Part shown: piece after piece, positions 28,569-38,138 of the stretch
Numbering within the stretch: the stretch's first letter is position 1
Layout of the letters: every line of letters starts with the position of its first letter
Source: JANWXD01 sp037446115
Lineage (GTDB): Bacteria; Acidobacteriota; Terriglobia; Bryobacterales; Bryobacteraceae
Reading direction: 5' to 3'
Length of the DNA: 64,000 bases
Assembly (NCBI GenBank): GCA_037446115.1
Contig: JBBIJF010000015.1
Location: 41,093-105,092, forward strand
Translations under genes and position numbers: made by a program
The notes under the pieces: generated by a model
What the model saw: only the letters and a program-made list of their open reading frames with translations
The model's database searches: none
What the model was told of the DNA's origin: nothing

Positions 28569-30830
28569 ATGGCTCTGGCTGAAAACCACCACTCTGTTCT
28601 AAAACAGCCACCGGCGGCACGCCCCGGGCGGTGGTGGGCCGGACCTGCCGTTCTCCTGCTGCTCACTGTCGGGTTTTTTTGGAAGCTGGTGCTGACCGAC
28701 CAGTACACGTGGCTGGACAGTCCCGACCTGACCAACCAGGTCTTGCCCTGGCTGCAGTTCCAAGCCGGTGAGTGGCATCAGGGGCGCGTGCCCCTGTGGG
28801 ATCCCCATCTATGGGCGGGCCAGCCGCTGATCGGGCAGGCGCAGCCCGGTGCGGCCTATCCGCCCAACTGGATCCTGTTTCTGCTCCCTCTCCGGAACGG
28901 CTGGATGCAAGGCCTGTGGCTGAACTGGTACTTCGTGTTCGTCCACTACATGGCGGCCTTGTTTTGCTACTGGCTGTGCCGCGATCTGGGGCGCTCGCGC
29001 CCGGCTTCGATTGCGGCCGGGGTGTCGTTCGGCCTCGGGGGCTACATCGGAACCACCGATTGGCCGCAGATGTTGAACGGCGCCGTGTGGGCGCCCTTGG
29101 TATTCCTGTTCCTGCTGCGCGCGGCCCGCGGTGTGCGCCCGGCGGCGAGCGCAGCGCTGTCGGGGTGTTTTCTCGGGATCTCCTGGCTCAGCGGACACCA
29201 TCAGATCCCGATCTTTACTTCACTGGCTGCTGCGGCCGTCTGGCTCTACTTTATCTTTTTTATCTTTCGCAGCCGGCGGCCCGAGTCGGCGATGGTGCGC
29301 CGCGCGCTGCTGTTTGTGGTTTTCGCGCTGCTGACCAGCGGCTTACAGACGCTGCCCGCCTACGAGTACGGCCGGCTGGCCAAGCGCTGGGTGGGCGCCG
29401 CGGAGCCCAAGGCGTGGAATGAGCCGGTCCCGTACAGTGTCCACGCGACATTTTCGCTCAAGCCCGTTTCCCTGCTCGGCATCGTGATTCCGGGCATGCA
29501 CCGCCACGCGGACCCATTCAGCGGGGTCACGGCTCTGGCGCTGGCCGCCCTTGCGGTTGTCCTGGCCTGGAGCCATCCGCCGGTGCGTCTGTTCACGGCG
29601 ATTGCCGCCGGGGGGCTCCTGTTCTCCCTCGGCGGCAACAGCCTCCTTCACGGCGTGCTTTACAGCGTGGTTCCCATGGTCGAGAAAGCGCGGAATCCCT
29701 CGATGGCAATCTTCATCTTTCACTTCGGGATTGCCGTGCTAATCGCCTGGGGATTCGACTGGTTGCTCGACACTGCTGCAAGTGCCTTCGTCCGGCGGCT
29801 GGCCGCTGTGGCAGCATGGTTCGGCGCCGCCGTGTTGGCGGTCCTGTTCGTGCTGGCCCTCATCCAGCGATGGCCGGGAGATGATCGTGCCGGTGTCACC
29901 GCTCTGGTGGCTCTGCTACTGGCTGCGCTCTTGGCGGCTTGGAATCGCCGGCGACTCACCCGCAGAGCAGTCATCGCGTCCACAGTCGGCCTGCTGTTGC
30001 TCGAGCTGGGGAATTCCACCGGTTTCTACTGGCCGCACCGCGAAGACAGTAACCGAAACACCTACGTGAAAAAACTGGCGGAACATGCTGACATTGCGTC
30101 TTTTCTTCAGTCACAGCCGTTCCCGCTCCGGGTGCGCGTCGCCGACCAGGACATCCCCTACAACTTCGGAGATTGGTACGGAATTGATCAGATGGGCGGC
30201 TATTTGGCCAGCCTGTCGGAGAATTTGCTCCGGCTTCCCTACCACCATCCGCGAGCCTGGCCGCTGTTCGCAGTAAACTACTCGGTGGCGCGCGAGGCCG
30301 GGCCGGGCGAAGAGGAAATCTACCGCAGCGCGAGCGGGTTGAAAGTGTTTCGCAACCCGAATGCGTTCCCGCGCGTGTGGACGGTCCATCATGTGCGTGC
30401 CTTGGCACACGAGCGCGAGATTGCTGCGGTGTTGGATGATTCCGGGTTCGATTTGCGCCGGAGTGCGTTTCTGCTCGGCGAGGCTCCTGCACTGGAGACT
30501 TGCGGCGAAACCGACGAAGTTCGATTTGTGCGGCGAGAACCGAACCGTGTCGTGCTCGAAGCGCGCATGGGCTGCCGCGGCATGGTGGTGGTGAGCGAGA
30601 CGTTCTTTCCGGGTTGGATTGCAGCCGTGGACGGGCGGCCGGTAAAGCTCTATGCGGCCTACGCCGCGCTGCGCGGCGTCGTGGTGGAGCGCGGGCGGCA
30701 CTGGATCGAAATGAAGTACCGGCCTGTTTCCGTCCAGTTCGGGGCTCTGATGACGCTGGCGGGACTGACCGGAGCCGCCGCACTGCGATGGCGGCAACGG
30801 CGCGCCGCCGAGGATCAAAACACGGCTTAG
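28569..30830 (+). CDS. YfhO-like polytopic membrane protein
   Basis: This 753-aa protein has about 12 predicted transmembrane helices and a soluble C-terminal domain (about 515-720). It matches YfhO-type membrane proteins, a GT-C-like group implicated in sugar or lipid modification of the envelope. PDLTNQVLPWLQFQAGEWHQG and VPLWDPHLWAGQPLIGQAQPG after the first helix are family signatures. The start was chosen from the adjacent promoter and from the fact that the longer TTG start lies inside the -35 region. It is followed 14 bases later by the DsbA-like gene. Confidence 0.87.
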   Translation: MALAENHHSVLKQPPAARPGRWWAGPAVLLLLTVGFFWKLVLTDQYTWLDSPDLTNQVLPWLQFQAGEWHQGRVPLWDPHLWAGQPLIGQAQPGAAYPPNWILFLLPLRNGWMQGLWLNWYFVFVHYMAALFCYWLCRDLGRSRPASIAAGVSFGLGGYIGTTDWPQMLNGAVWAPLVFLFLLRAARGVRPAASAALSGCFLGISWLSGHHQIPIFTSLAAAAVWLYFIFFIFRSRRPESAMVRRALLFVVFALLTSGLQTLPAYEYGRLAKRWVGAAEPKAWNEPVPYSVHATFSLKPVSLLGIVIPGMHRHADPFSGVTALALAALAVVLAWSHPPVRLFTAIAAGGLLFSLGGNSLLHGVLYSVVPMVEKARNPSMAIFIFHFGIAVLIAWGFDWLLDTAASAFVRRLAAVAAWFGAAVLAVLFVLALIQRWPGDDRAGVTALVALLLAALLAAWNRRRLTRRAVIASTVGLLLLELGNSTGFYWPHREDSNRNTYVKKLAEHADIASFLQSQPFPLRVRVADQDIPYNFGDWYGIDQMGGYLASLSENLLRLPYHHPRAWPLFAVNYSVAREAGPGEEEIYRSASGLKVFRNPNAFPRVWTVHHVRALAHEREIAAVLDDSGFDLRRSAFLLGEAPALETCGETDEVRFVRREPNRVVLEARMGCRGMVVVSETFFPGWIAAVDGRPVKLYAAYAALRGVVVERGRHWIEMKYRPVSVQFGALMTLAGLTGAAALRWRQRRAAEDQNTA

Positions 30831-30844
30831 AAGGGGGCAGTGGC

Positions 30845-31846
30845 ATGCGGGTGAGGAAGACGAGGGCGGCGGGCTGGGTCGTGGCTCTGGCGGCGGCGGA
30901 AATCCTTTCGTGCGCCGATCGCAAAGTCGCAACCGTAGACGGGGAACCCATTTTCGAAAACGAGCTCGGCTTAGAGTCGCAGCTCCGCCAGCTCGAGCAG
31001 CAGGCTTATCAATTGCGCCTGCGGGCCCTCGAGGAGGCCGTCTCCCGCAGGCTGCTCGAAAAGGCGGCCGCAGCAAAAAAGCTAAGTGTCGAAGAGCTGC
31101 TGCGGCAGGAAGTTGACTCCCGAGTGGCGGAACCCACTCCGGCGGAGGTGGAGGCGTTCTACCTTGGCCAGCGCGACCGGTTGCGGCAGCCGCTGGAGGC
31201 CGTGCGCGACCAGCTGGCACGAAACCTGAAATCCGTGCGCACGGCCGAGGCGCGGCAAAAGTTCATCCAATTGTTGCGCGCCAAAAGCGCGGTGACGATC
31301 CTGATCGAACCCCCGCGCATGGCCGTGGAGATCGGCAACGCGCCGCGCCGCGGGCCTGCCGGCGCACCCATTACGATCGTCGAGTTTTCCGACTACCAGT
31401 GTCCGTACTGCAAACGCGTGGCGCCGACACTTCGCGACGTGCTCAACCGTTACGGCGATCAGGTGAGCCTGGTGTTCAAAGACCTGCCTCTGTCCATCCA
31501 TCCGCAGGCCCGGAAGGCGGCCGAGGCGGCCCGCTGCGCGGGCGAGCAGGGGCGCTACTGGGATTACCACGACGCACTGTTTGCCGCACCGGCGCTCCAC
31601 GAGGCTGTGTTTGGGGAACTGGCCCGTTCCATCGGACTGGATGCGCCGCGGTTCCAGGAGTGCCTCGCCTCCGGGCGGCACCGGCCCGGAGTCGAGGCAG
31701 ATGCGCGGCAAGCCGAGGAGCTGGGCATCAGCGGAACACCGGCGTTCCTGATCAACGGCATCCTGCTCGGCGGCGCGCAACCGCTGGAAGCTTTCACACG
31801 CCTCATTGACAGCGAACTGGCGCGCGCGGGCCGGCAGAACCCGTAG
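30845..31846 (+). CDS. DsbA-like lipoprotein with SurA-like N-terminal region
   Basis: This 333-aa protein has an N-terminal signal ending in a lipobox-like EILSC (Cys23), so it is probably lipidated. Residues 25-160 form a charged helical region like the N-terminal part of SurA/PpiC chaperones (KVATVDGEPIFENELGLE). A DsbA-type thioredoxin domain follows, with FSDYQCPYCKR (Cys186 and Cys189) and the cis-Pro loop GISGTPAFLING. It probably forms or rearranges disulfides in periplasmic clients, perhaps while the chaperone part holds them. Longer frames into the upstream gene were rejected. Confidence 0.88.
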   Translation: MRVRKTRAAGWVVALAAAEILSCADRKVATVDGEPIFENELGLESQLRQLEQQAYQLRLRALEEAVSRRLLEKAAAAKKLSVEELLRQEVDSRVAEPTPAEVEAFYLGQRDRLRQPLEAVRDQLARNLKSVRTAEARQKFIQLLRAKSAVTILIEPPRMAVEIGNAPRRGPAGAPITIVEFSDYQCPYCKRVAPTLRDVLNRYGDQVSLVFKDLPLSIHPQARKAAEAARCAGEQGRYWDYHDALFAAPALHEAVFGELARSIGLDAPRFQECLASGRHRPGVEADARQAEELGISGTPAFLINGILLGGAQPLEAFTRLIDSELARAGRQNP

Positions 31847-31905
31847 TTCGCATACCACGCTGAGCTCAGCCGTCGCCGCCGGGCCGCTGTAGGAAAATAG
31901 TCGGT

Positions 31906-32733
31906 ATGACGGTGGAAATCGAGGGGGTCACGCTGCACCTGGCGCATCCGGACGAAATCCCGGTGCGGTGGGTGGGGCAGGAAGAGGCCATGCGCCAGCT
32001 GCTGGCAGCGTGGCTGGTGGTGGACCCTCAGGACCAGCCCATGAACCCTCGTCTGGTGGGCAAGCCGGGCGTGGGCAAAACCACGCTTGCCTACGCCGCC
32101 GCCAGGCGGCTGGGCCGCGAGGTCTACATCATGCAAGCAACCGTGGACACGCGTCCGGAAGACCTGCTGGTGACGCCGGTCATCGAAGGTGAAGGACGTC
32201 TCCGCTACGTCGCCTCGCCGCTGGTGACCGCCATGATCCGCGGCGGGGTGGCGATCCTGGACGAAGGCAACCGCATGAGCGAGAAGAGCTGGGCCAGCCT
32301 GGCGCCGCTGCTCGACAGCCGCCGCTATGTGGAATCCATCGTGGCGGGCATCAAGATCCAGGCTCATCCGAACTTCCGCTTCGTGGCCACCCTCAACGAC
32401 GACGCCTCCACCTTCGACCTGCCCGAATACATTCACTCGCGCCTGCAGCCGCAGATTCTGATCGACTTCCCGGAGCGCGATGAGGAATACCAGATCCTCC
32501 GGGAGAACCTGCCGTTCGGCGAGGAACGCATTCTCCAGTACGTGACGGAGTTTCTCCAGCAGGCGCACGCCGCCGAAGAGCGCTACACGGTGCGTGACGG
32601 AATCAACATCGCGCGTTTCGCCATGAAGCTGATCGAGTCGGCCGGATTTGCGGAGGCGCGCGCCATTGAGACGGCCATCCTCGAAACGCTCGGCGAGGAA
32701 GCGATGAGGTATGTCCCCCGGGTCCGTGCCTGA
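31906..32733 (+). CDS. MoxR-type AAA+ ATPase
   Basis: This 275-aa MoxR-family ATPase has Walker A GKPGVGKTT (about residues 52-60), Walker B GGVAILDEGNRMSEKSW (Asp119, Glu120) and sensor 1 FRFVATLND. MoxR proteins act as chaperone-like ATPases, usually with a VWA protein. Here the next gene overlaps by 23 bases and encodes a large protein with no clear VWA motif. The start is the first ATG after a short gap. The pair is unusual for lacking the expected VWA partner; that is discussed in the findings. Confidence 0.9.
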   Translation: MTVEIEGVTLHLAHPDEIPVRWVGQEEAMRQLLAAWLVVDPQDQPMNPRLVGKPGVGKTTLAYAAARRLGREVYIMQATVDTRPEDLLVTPVIEGEGRLRYVASPLVTAMIRGGVAILDEGNRMSEKSWASLAPLLDSRRYVESIVAGIKIQAHPNFRFVATLNDDASTFDLPEYIHSRLQPQILIDFPERDEEYQILRENLPFGEERILQYVTEFLQQAHAAEERYTVRDGINIARFAMKLIESAGFAEARAIETAILETLGEEAMRYVPRVRA

Positions 32734-34558
32734 GCCGGAAGGGCTCGTGCGGGAAGCGGCCAGTTTGCGGCGCGGCCGTTTTACGTACTTCCCGGTGGCT
32801 CCGGGCCGCCTGGAGTTCGCTGTGGAAGTACTCGACCGGCTCCTTGCCGAGCGCCCAGAGGTGGTCGCGGTCGAACTGCCGGGCACTCTGGAGGCCGCTT
32901 ACCGGCGCGCTGTGGAGCGGCTGCCCGAGATCTCCGTCATTCTCTACCCCGAAGAAACCGGCGAGCAGGACCGCGCCGTGTACGTTCCGGTCGAGCCGGC
33001 GGACCCGTTCGTGGAAGCCGTGCGCACCGGCCTGGCGCTCGGCGCCGAGGTGGTCTTCATGGAGCCGGATTTCGGCGACAGGCCGCACCTGCCGGACCGC
33101 TACCCGGATCCTTACGCCATCCGCCACATCGGCCTGGAAAAGTACGTCGAGGCCTACCGCCTCTGGCCGCAGCCGCGCTCGGAGGCTATCGCCGCGCACG
33201 CCGCCGGCATGGCTTGGAAGCTTCAGGGCACGGATCCGACGGCCCGGGTCTTCGTGGTCGTGTCGCTGAACCTGCTCGATGCGCTGCTCGATGCCATGGA
33301 GGAGCCGCAGGCGCAGCCCATGGCGCGGACGCGACGCGACGGCGTACGGCTGCTGAATCCGCATCCCGACTGCCTGGCCGAAATCACCACCGAATACCCG
33401 TATCTGCAGCACCGCTACGAGGGCTACCGGATCGGCTTTGAGGACCGGAACTCCCTGGACCGGCGGCGCGTGCAACTGGAGTTGCTGCGCGAGGCGGAGC
33501 GAAGCTACGAAAAGAACACGGGAGAGCGCCTCAGCCACTGGCAGCGCCTGCTCCTGGCGCGCTACACGCGCAATCTGGCCCTCAGCTCAGGGGACCTCGC
33601 CGCCAGCCTCTTTGATCTCACCGTGGCCGCCCGCGCCGTCGTGGACGACAACTACGCCTGGGAGGTGTGGGAGACGGCCAACCGCTATCCGCTGCAACGA
33701 ACCTCGAGCGACCTGGCCACGGTGACGTTGTCCGGCGAGGAGGTATGGCTTGAGACGCGAAAGATCCGCCTGCGGCGCCGTCTTCCCCGCCCCAAGCAGC
33801 GGCTGCGTCCCTTGGGTCTCAAGCCGCGCAAAAAGGAGCGGTTCCCGGGCGAGTGGGCCATGCAGCTGGACGGCAACGCCATCTGCTCCTACCCGCCGGA
33901 GGACATCGTGGTCGAGGACTTCGGACGCTTCCTCAAGAAGAAAGCCAAAAGCATTCTCTCGGAGGAGCGCGTGCGCACCGAACCCTTCACCACCTCCTTG
34001 CTGGACGGGATTGATTTGCGCGAGACGATCCGCAACTGGCACGAGCACAAGATTTACGTGCGCCAATTCGAGAAGATCCCGGGCGACGTGGGTTCGGTCG
34101 TGGTCATCTTCGACGAGGACCGGGACAACCGCTACCCGTGGCTGACGACGTGGCTGGGCGAGCACCAGAACGAGTCCGATATGGCCTTTTACTCGACCGA
34201 CCCGTTCGAGCATTTGGTGGGGCCCGGCATCGGCCGCGCGGAATACGGCGGATTTCTCATGAGTCTGCCGCCGCGACGCATGGTGGACGTCTGGACGGAT
34301 CCGGACTACGACTTTGCCGAGACCAAGCCCGAGCGGCTGCTGCTGGCGGCGCTGGACTATTCGCTTCAGCGGCACGTCGTTTACGTGGCGGCGCGCCCGC
34401 CCCGTTCGATTTTTCGCTCCATTGCGTCCCGCTTCGGACGGAACATCATTTACATTCCCATCGGCCAGCTCTCGCCCGACAAGCTCAAGAAGATCCGCGT
34501 CGTGCACGTCCTGGACAGTCACGCGCGGCGGGAGATCGCCAAGGAATATATCTGGTGA
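32711..34558 (+). CDS. ChaN/TraB-like large protein coupled to MoxR
   Basis: This 615-aa protein overlaps the MoxR gene by 23 bases. The N-terminal part (about 15-200) has alternating beta-strands and helices with VVAVELPGTLEA and VVFMEPDFGDRPHLP, resembling the EreA/ChaN/TraB superfamily or DUF5682-type proteins. The middle is helical. The C-terminal part (380-615) is alpha/beta and includes VGSVVVIFDEDRDNR, PFEHLVGPGIGRAEYGGFLM and RVVHVLDSHARREIA. The last third could be a degenerate VWA-like domain, but no MIDAS DxSxS was seen. No signal peptide. Function unknown; it is probably the client or partner of the ATPase. The start is not secure; a GTG 15 bases on is possible. Confidence 0.75.
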   Translation: MSPGSVPEPEGLVREAASLRRGRFTYFPVAPGRLEFAVEVLDRLLAERPEVVAVELPGTLEAAYRRAVERLPEISVILYPEETGEQDRAVYVPVEPADPFVEAVRTGLALGAEVVFMEPDFGDRPHLPDRYPDPYAIRHIGLEKYVEAYRLWPQPRSEAIAAHAAGMAWKLQGTDPTARVFVVVSLNLLDALLDAMEEPQAQPMARTRRDGVRLLNPHPDCLAEITTEYPYLQHRYEGYRIGFEDRNSLDRRRVQLELLREAERSYEKNTGERLSHWQRLLLARYTRNLALSSGDLAASLFDLTVAARAVVDDNYAWEVWETANRYPLQRTSSDLATVTLSGEEVWLETRKIRLRRRLPRPKQRLRPLGLKPRKKERFPGEWAMQLDGNAICSYPPEDIVVEDFGRFLKKKAKSILSEERVRTEPFTTSLLDGIDLRETIRNWHEHKIYVRQFEKIPGDVGSVVVIFDEDRDNRYPWLTTWLGEHQNESDMAFYSTDPFEHLVGPGIGRAEYGGFLMSLPPRRMVDVWTDPDYDFAETKPERLLLAALDYSLQRHVVYVAARPPRSIFRSIASRFGRNIIYIPIGQLSPDKLKKIRVVHVLDSHARREIAKEYIW

Positions 34559-34565
34559 CGAACGC

Positions 34566-35225
34566 TCAGTGGTGGTGGAAGGGCAAGCCGAAACTCAAAG
34601 CCGTGCGAATCGCATGGCGAGGAACCCAGGCGTTCCCGGATTTTGCCGTGTCGAACTGATAGGCGATTTCCACCGTGACGCCGGACTCGGAATGCCAGCG
34701 GATCCCGGCGGCGCTACGCGACCGCACGAAGCCCTCCCGGCGGAAGGTGAATTCTTCTGCCAGAAAAGGCGAGAACCCCTTGCGGCGTTTTTCGAACTCC
34801 AGGCGGGGCCGGTAGCGGCTGTAGGCGGGGGCGTTTGGGATTCCGAAGTTCCGCTCGAGAATCGTGGTCCATTGGATCTGTAGCGGACGGGAAGCAAGCA
34901 GGACAGCAGGGCTGCCGTAGACGCGATGCTCCCAGTGGGCGCTGCGCCCGGTGGGATCGAGTCTGCGGCGCAGATAGCCGCCCGCCAACGAAAACCGCGA
35001 ACCCAACCTTACGGCGAGCTCGGAACCGGCCCGGAAGTCGTAGGCGTGGGTGAAACGGCTGCGGGTGCGGACCGCGCCGAACAGGCTCCAGCCGAGGCGT
35101 CCGGATTCAAGGGCGGTCACCTTCGTCGTATTCCAGAACTCGAGGCCTTCGCCCGACATCGGAGCTCGGAGCGAGAGCGCGAGCAAACTCACCAACAGGG
35201 AGGTTGGAAGCCTGCGAGAACTCAA
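34566..35225 (-). CDS. DUF2490-like outer-membrane beta-barrel protein
   Basis: This 219-aa protein has a signal peptide (LPTSLLVSLLALSLRAPMSG), then about ten alternating strands ending in an aromatic-rich strand and HHH. FEFW-like openings and WTTILERNFGIPN-type strands resemble DUF2490 proteins. It is probably a small outer-membrane porin-like barrel. It starts with TTG; TACAAT lies six bases before it, so a leaderless transcript is possible. It is convergent with the MoxR pair, with only seven bases between the stops. Function unknown. Confidence 0.78.
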   Translation of the reverse strand: MSSRRLPTSLLVSLLALSLRAPMSGEGLEFWNTTKVTALESGRLGWSLFGAVRTRSRFTHAYDFRAGSELAVRLGSRFSLAGGYLRRRLDPTGRSAHWEHRVYGSPAVLLASRPLQIQWTTILERNFGIPNAPAYSRYRPRLEFEKRRKGFSPFLAEEFTFRREGFVRSRSAAGIRWHSESGVTVEIAYQFDTAKSGNAWVPRHAIRTALSFGLPFHHH

Positions 35226-35231
35226 TCCCCG

Positions 35232-35237
35232 ATTGTA
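35232..35237 (-). promoter_or_regulatory. -10-like hexamer next to the DUF2490 start
   Basis: TACAAT (minus strand) lies six bases before the TTG start of the DUF2490-like gene. The transcript would begin at or near the start codon. No clear -35 was seen. Confidence 0.4.
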
Positions 35238-35264
35238 ACGGAAATGTAATCGGCGACGCGTTCC

Positions 35265-38072
35265 CTAGCCGAAACGCTTGGCCGAGCCGATACCGATGGC
35301 CGGGCGCAAAGCCAGGCCGTAGATGGACAGATGGTCAAAGGCCCAAAGGTTGACGGCGGGGAAGCCTTCGCCCAGGGCCATCAGCGCCTCTCGTTCCCAG
35401 GCGCTGGCAGGCCGGAAGACCGGAACCAAATGCCGCAGGAGGTCTCTGGGCCAGTTCAGCTGATGCAGCGCGAACGCCAGAGCCGCGCGAACCAGATCCA
35501 GGTCCCGCGACCACGCGCCGAAGTCGAGAGCTTCGAGCTTGAAGCGATCCAGCCCGCTCGTGGTTTTGTCCTCCCACTCGGCCGGCAGGTTCACGAAACG
35601 GTTCAATCGGCCTCCGAGCTGATGCATGCCGGCAGGCCGCGGGTGATTGACGTCGTAGGGGAACAGCACCTCGAAAGCGGCGCCGGGGTGAAAGGCTCGA
35701 ACATAGGAGACGATGGCGGCTACGTGATCCCGCAGCCGGTCGCGGAGAAAGCCGGCATCCGCGCCGCCGTTGATTCCGGGATCGTCGTCCGGCGAGGTGA
35801 AGACGTGGAGCGGACGCCCGAGCGCCGCAAGCGCCGCAGACTGAGTGTCGGCATCGTAGTAGGCCATGCCGCCGCCCGGATTCTGGGGGGAGAAGTTGGA
35901 AAAGTACCACCAGCAGAACTCGCCGAACTGGAGGTTGGGCGACAGCCCGGCGGCCTGCATCAGGTCCGCCAGAGACGTAAATACGCCCTGCTGGTAGCTG
36001 AGCATTGCGGCGTTGAAGGCGCAGTGTGTGGAGACGAGATTGCCGAAGCCCACCGAGGTTTCGACCGGCGTTCCGTCCGGGAACCGGGCCGCAAACTCGG
36101 CCGGGGGATTGACCAGCTCCATTGAGACTGCGGTGACGACTTCCCTGCCCCGGTTCTGGCACTCCCGGTAGAAATCGGCGTGCCAGTCGCGGGCAGCGCG
36201 GTTGAGCGTCGGCGCCTGCGCGGGATCAATCACCCACTGGCCCGGCTGCCCACCCTGCAAAGACCCAGCCACCGCCACAGTTCCTGTAGAACCCGAAGGA
36301 TTTTCCGTCCATGCATTGAAACTAAAAGAGTAGGCCGGCTGCGGCGAGCGGGCGGCTACGGTGAGCACGTCCCCGGAGGCGGAGGCCCACACGCCGACGA
36401 AAGTGGCATTAATGAAGTACTCAAAGTGTGACGCCAGAACCGAGTTGGGTTCGTTTGGGAAAACCGTTTTGCCGATGACCTGTCCGCCGATTTCCAGAAA
36501 AATCTGGTCCCCGGGTTGAAACTGCCCTGAGAACGTGACCTGGACGCTTGGGATGAAGGCTCCAACCCGGCGCCGCTGATTCCACCAAAACACTCCGATG
36601 TACTCGTTCATCGGGCCGTGGAAGCCGAGCTTGTCAAAATTCCACAGCAGGCGTGCGGGAGGGAGTTTGTAGGTGTGATCCGTGCTGTAGTCCAGAGCCG
36701 GTGAGAGGTTGGCGACCGCCGGCGGGGGATCGGGCACATCGGCGGGCACGGCGGCTTCCAGGAAATCGAAATAGAAGTAGGGGCCGGACTTGAGGCGGAT
36801 GGTGACGGTATGCTCTCCAGGGGGCACGGCGGAGCGAACCAGGCGGCGCGTGTTGACGGCAGGCTCGGTGTTCAGATGGCAGTCCAGGTCGGTTTCCGCA
36901 TCACCGTCGAGGCGGATTCCCGCCACGCCGCGATCCGTGTAGAGCGAGGTCCCGACGTAAAGGTCGTGGACCGCGGGGCAGTAGTAATGCACCGTCACGG
37001 CGTCTCCGACGGCGGACGCACGCCGCGCGAACCCTCCCGAATAAAAACCCTCTTCAACGGCCCACTGGCCCGTATAGGAACACCAGGAATCGTTTTCCTC
37101 GATGCGGAGGCTCTCCGGCCCGGCGACCTGAAGCGCACGGACCGATTCGGGGCCCGCCACAGTCCAGTTGGTGAATACGGCCTCCCACTCGGTGTCCGTA
37201 AACGGCGCGCCGTCGGCCAGCGGGGGAGCGAACGTCAGCCACATCTGCCGGATCTGGGGGATGCCGAGAGCGTCAAAGTCGAGCGTGATGCGCCAGACGG
37301 CGTCGGAACTGCCGCCCTGGAGTTTGATGCGCGCTTGGTCGGTGCGCAGGCGGTCGTTCTTGCTCACGGCGTAAATGGTGATCATGTTGCCGTCCGCACC
37401 CGGGCGCTCCGCCTTGATCCGGAGCACGTTCCCCGTCGCCTGGGCCTGGAGCCCGATCGCCACGCCGAAGGCTTCCCAGTCCACGCTGTTGATCTGCGCG
37501 GCCAGGGTGGCCGCCACGTCGGAGGCCGTGGGCAGCGGCTGCGCGTCCGGCACGATGTAGTCGAAGGCGAAATTCAAGTACCACAGCGTAATGCGGTCAT
37601 AAGGCTGGAGCCCGTTATCCTCGATGACGAAGCTTCCGGCAGCCGCGGTGTAGGTGCCTCCGACAAGCTGGGCGTGATCGAACAGGCGGATTCGCGCACT
37701 GGTTCCGTCCGGCCGAATCACGTCGAGATAAGGCCAGTCAATCGTGGGAAACTTGGGGGAATCGAGCGGCATCAGCCCGGAATAATGGACGTCGAAGGTG
37801 AGAGTGAGGCCTGAGAAGTTCGTGTCAGGAAGATACTTGAGGCGCGGGTGCTCGAAGAAATTGTCGGCGTCATAAAGCACGAGCACGGCAAAATCTGCCG
37901 GATCGCGGAACACGCCGCTCACTTTGAAGCCGGTCGGAGTGGCCGAATGGATGGCGGCCGCCGCGCCGAGAGCGTCGAATCCGCGAAGGTGTATGGTCCG
38001 GTCGGGCTGGAGCTTGTAGATCCGCTCGGGCAAAAAGGCCTCCCGTTTCGAGCCTAGCGGCCCCGGCCGCAC
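35265..38072 (-). CDS. 935-aa protein with tail-sheath-like motif and TIM-barrel-like C-terminus
   Basis: This 935-aa protein has no signal peptide or membrane helices. Residues 25-300 are beta-rich. They include DVAATLAAQINSVDW followed by VLRIKAERPGADGNMITIYA, a pattern like the Ala-Ala-Ile-Asn and GNxI elements of phage tail-sheath proteins. A second, weaker copy (ASHFEYFINATFVGVW) lies near residue 550. The C-terminal 320 residues look like an alpha/beta barrel with FGEFCWWYFSNF and VLFPYDVNHPRP. No phage genes are nearby, so it may be a domesticated or unrelated beta protein. It starts with GTG; no strong Shine-Dalgarno was seen. It heads a minus-strand pair with the DUF2490-like gene. 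Function is not assigned. Confidence 0.75.
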   Translation of the reverse strand: MRPGPLGSKREAFLPERIYKLQPDRTIHLRGFDALGAAAAIHSATPTGFKVSGVFRDPADFAVLVLYDADNFFEHPRLKYLPDTNFSGLTLTFDVHYSGLMPLDSPKFPTIDWPYLDVIRPDGTSARIRLFDHAQLVGGTYTAAAGSFVIEDNGLQPYDRITLWYLNFAFDYIVPDAQPLPTASDVAATLAAQINSVDWEAFGVAIGLQAQATGNVLRIKAERPGADGNMITIYAVSKNDRLRTDQARIKLQGGSSDAVWRITLDFDALGIPQIRQMWLTFAPPLADGAPFTDTEWEAVFTNWTVAGPESVRALQVAGPESLRIEENDSWCSYTGQWAVEEGFYSGGFARRASAVGDAVTVHYYCPAVHDLYVGTSLYTDRGVAGIRLDGDAETDLDCHLNTEPAVNTRRLVRSAVPPGEHTVTIRLKSGPYFYFDFLEAAVPADVPDPPPAVANLSPALDYSTDHTYKLPPARLLWNFDKLGFHGPMNEYIGVFWWNQRRRVGAFIPSVQVTFSGQFQPGDQIFLEIGGQVIGKTVFPNEPNSVLASHFEYFINATFVGVWASASGDVLTVAARSPQPAYSFSFNAWTENPSGSTGTVAVAGSLQGGQPGQWVIDPAQAPTLNRAARDWHADFYRECQNRGREVVTAVSMELVNPPAEFAARFPDGTPVETSVGFGNLVSTHCAFNAAMLSYQQGVFTSLADLMQAAGLSPNLQFGEFCWWYFSNFSPQNPGGGMAYYDADTQSAALAALGRPLHVFTSPDDDPGINGGADAGFLRDRLRDHVAAIVSYVRAFHPGAAFEVLFPYDVNHPRPAGMHQLGGRLNRFVNLPAEWEDKTTSGLDRFKLEALDFGAWSRDLDLVRAALAFALHQLNWPRDLLRHLVPVFRPASAWEREALMALGEGFPAVNLWAFDHLSIYGLALRPAIGIGSAKRFG

Positions 38073-38138
38073 GATCGCCCACGCGGAGGTCTAAGTTACC
38101 GGAACAGAGGGGGAAATTACCGCGGCACCCTTGTGACC

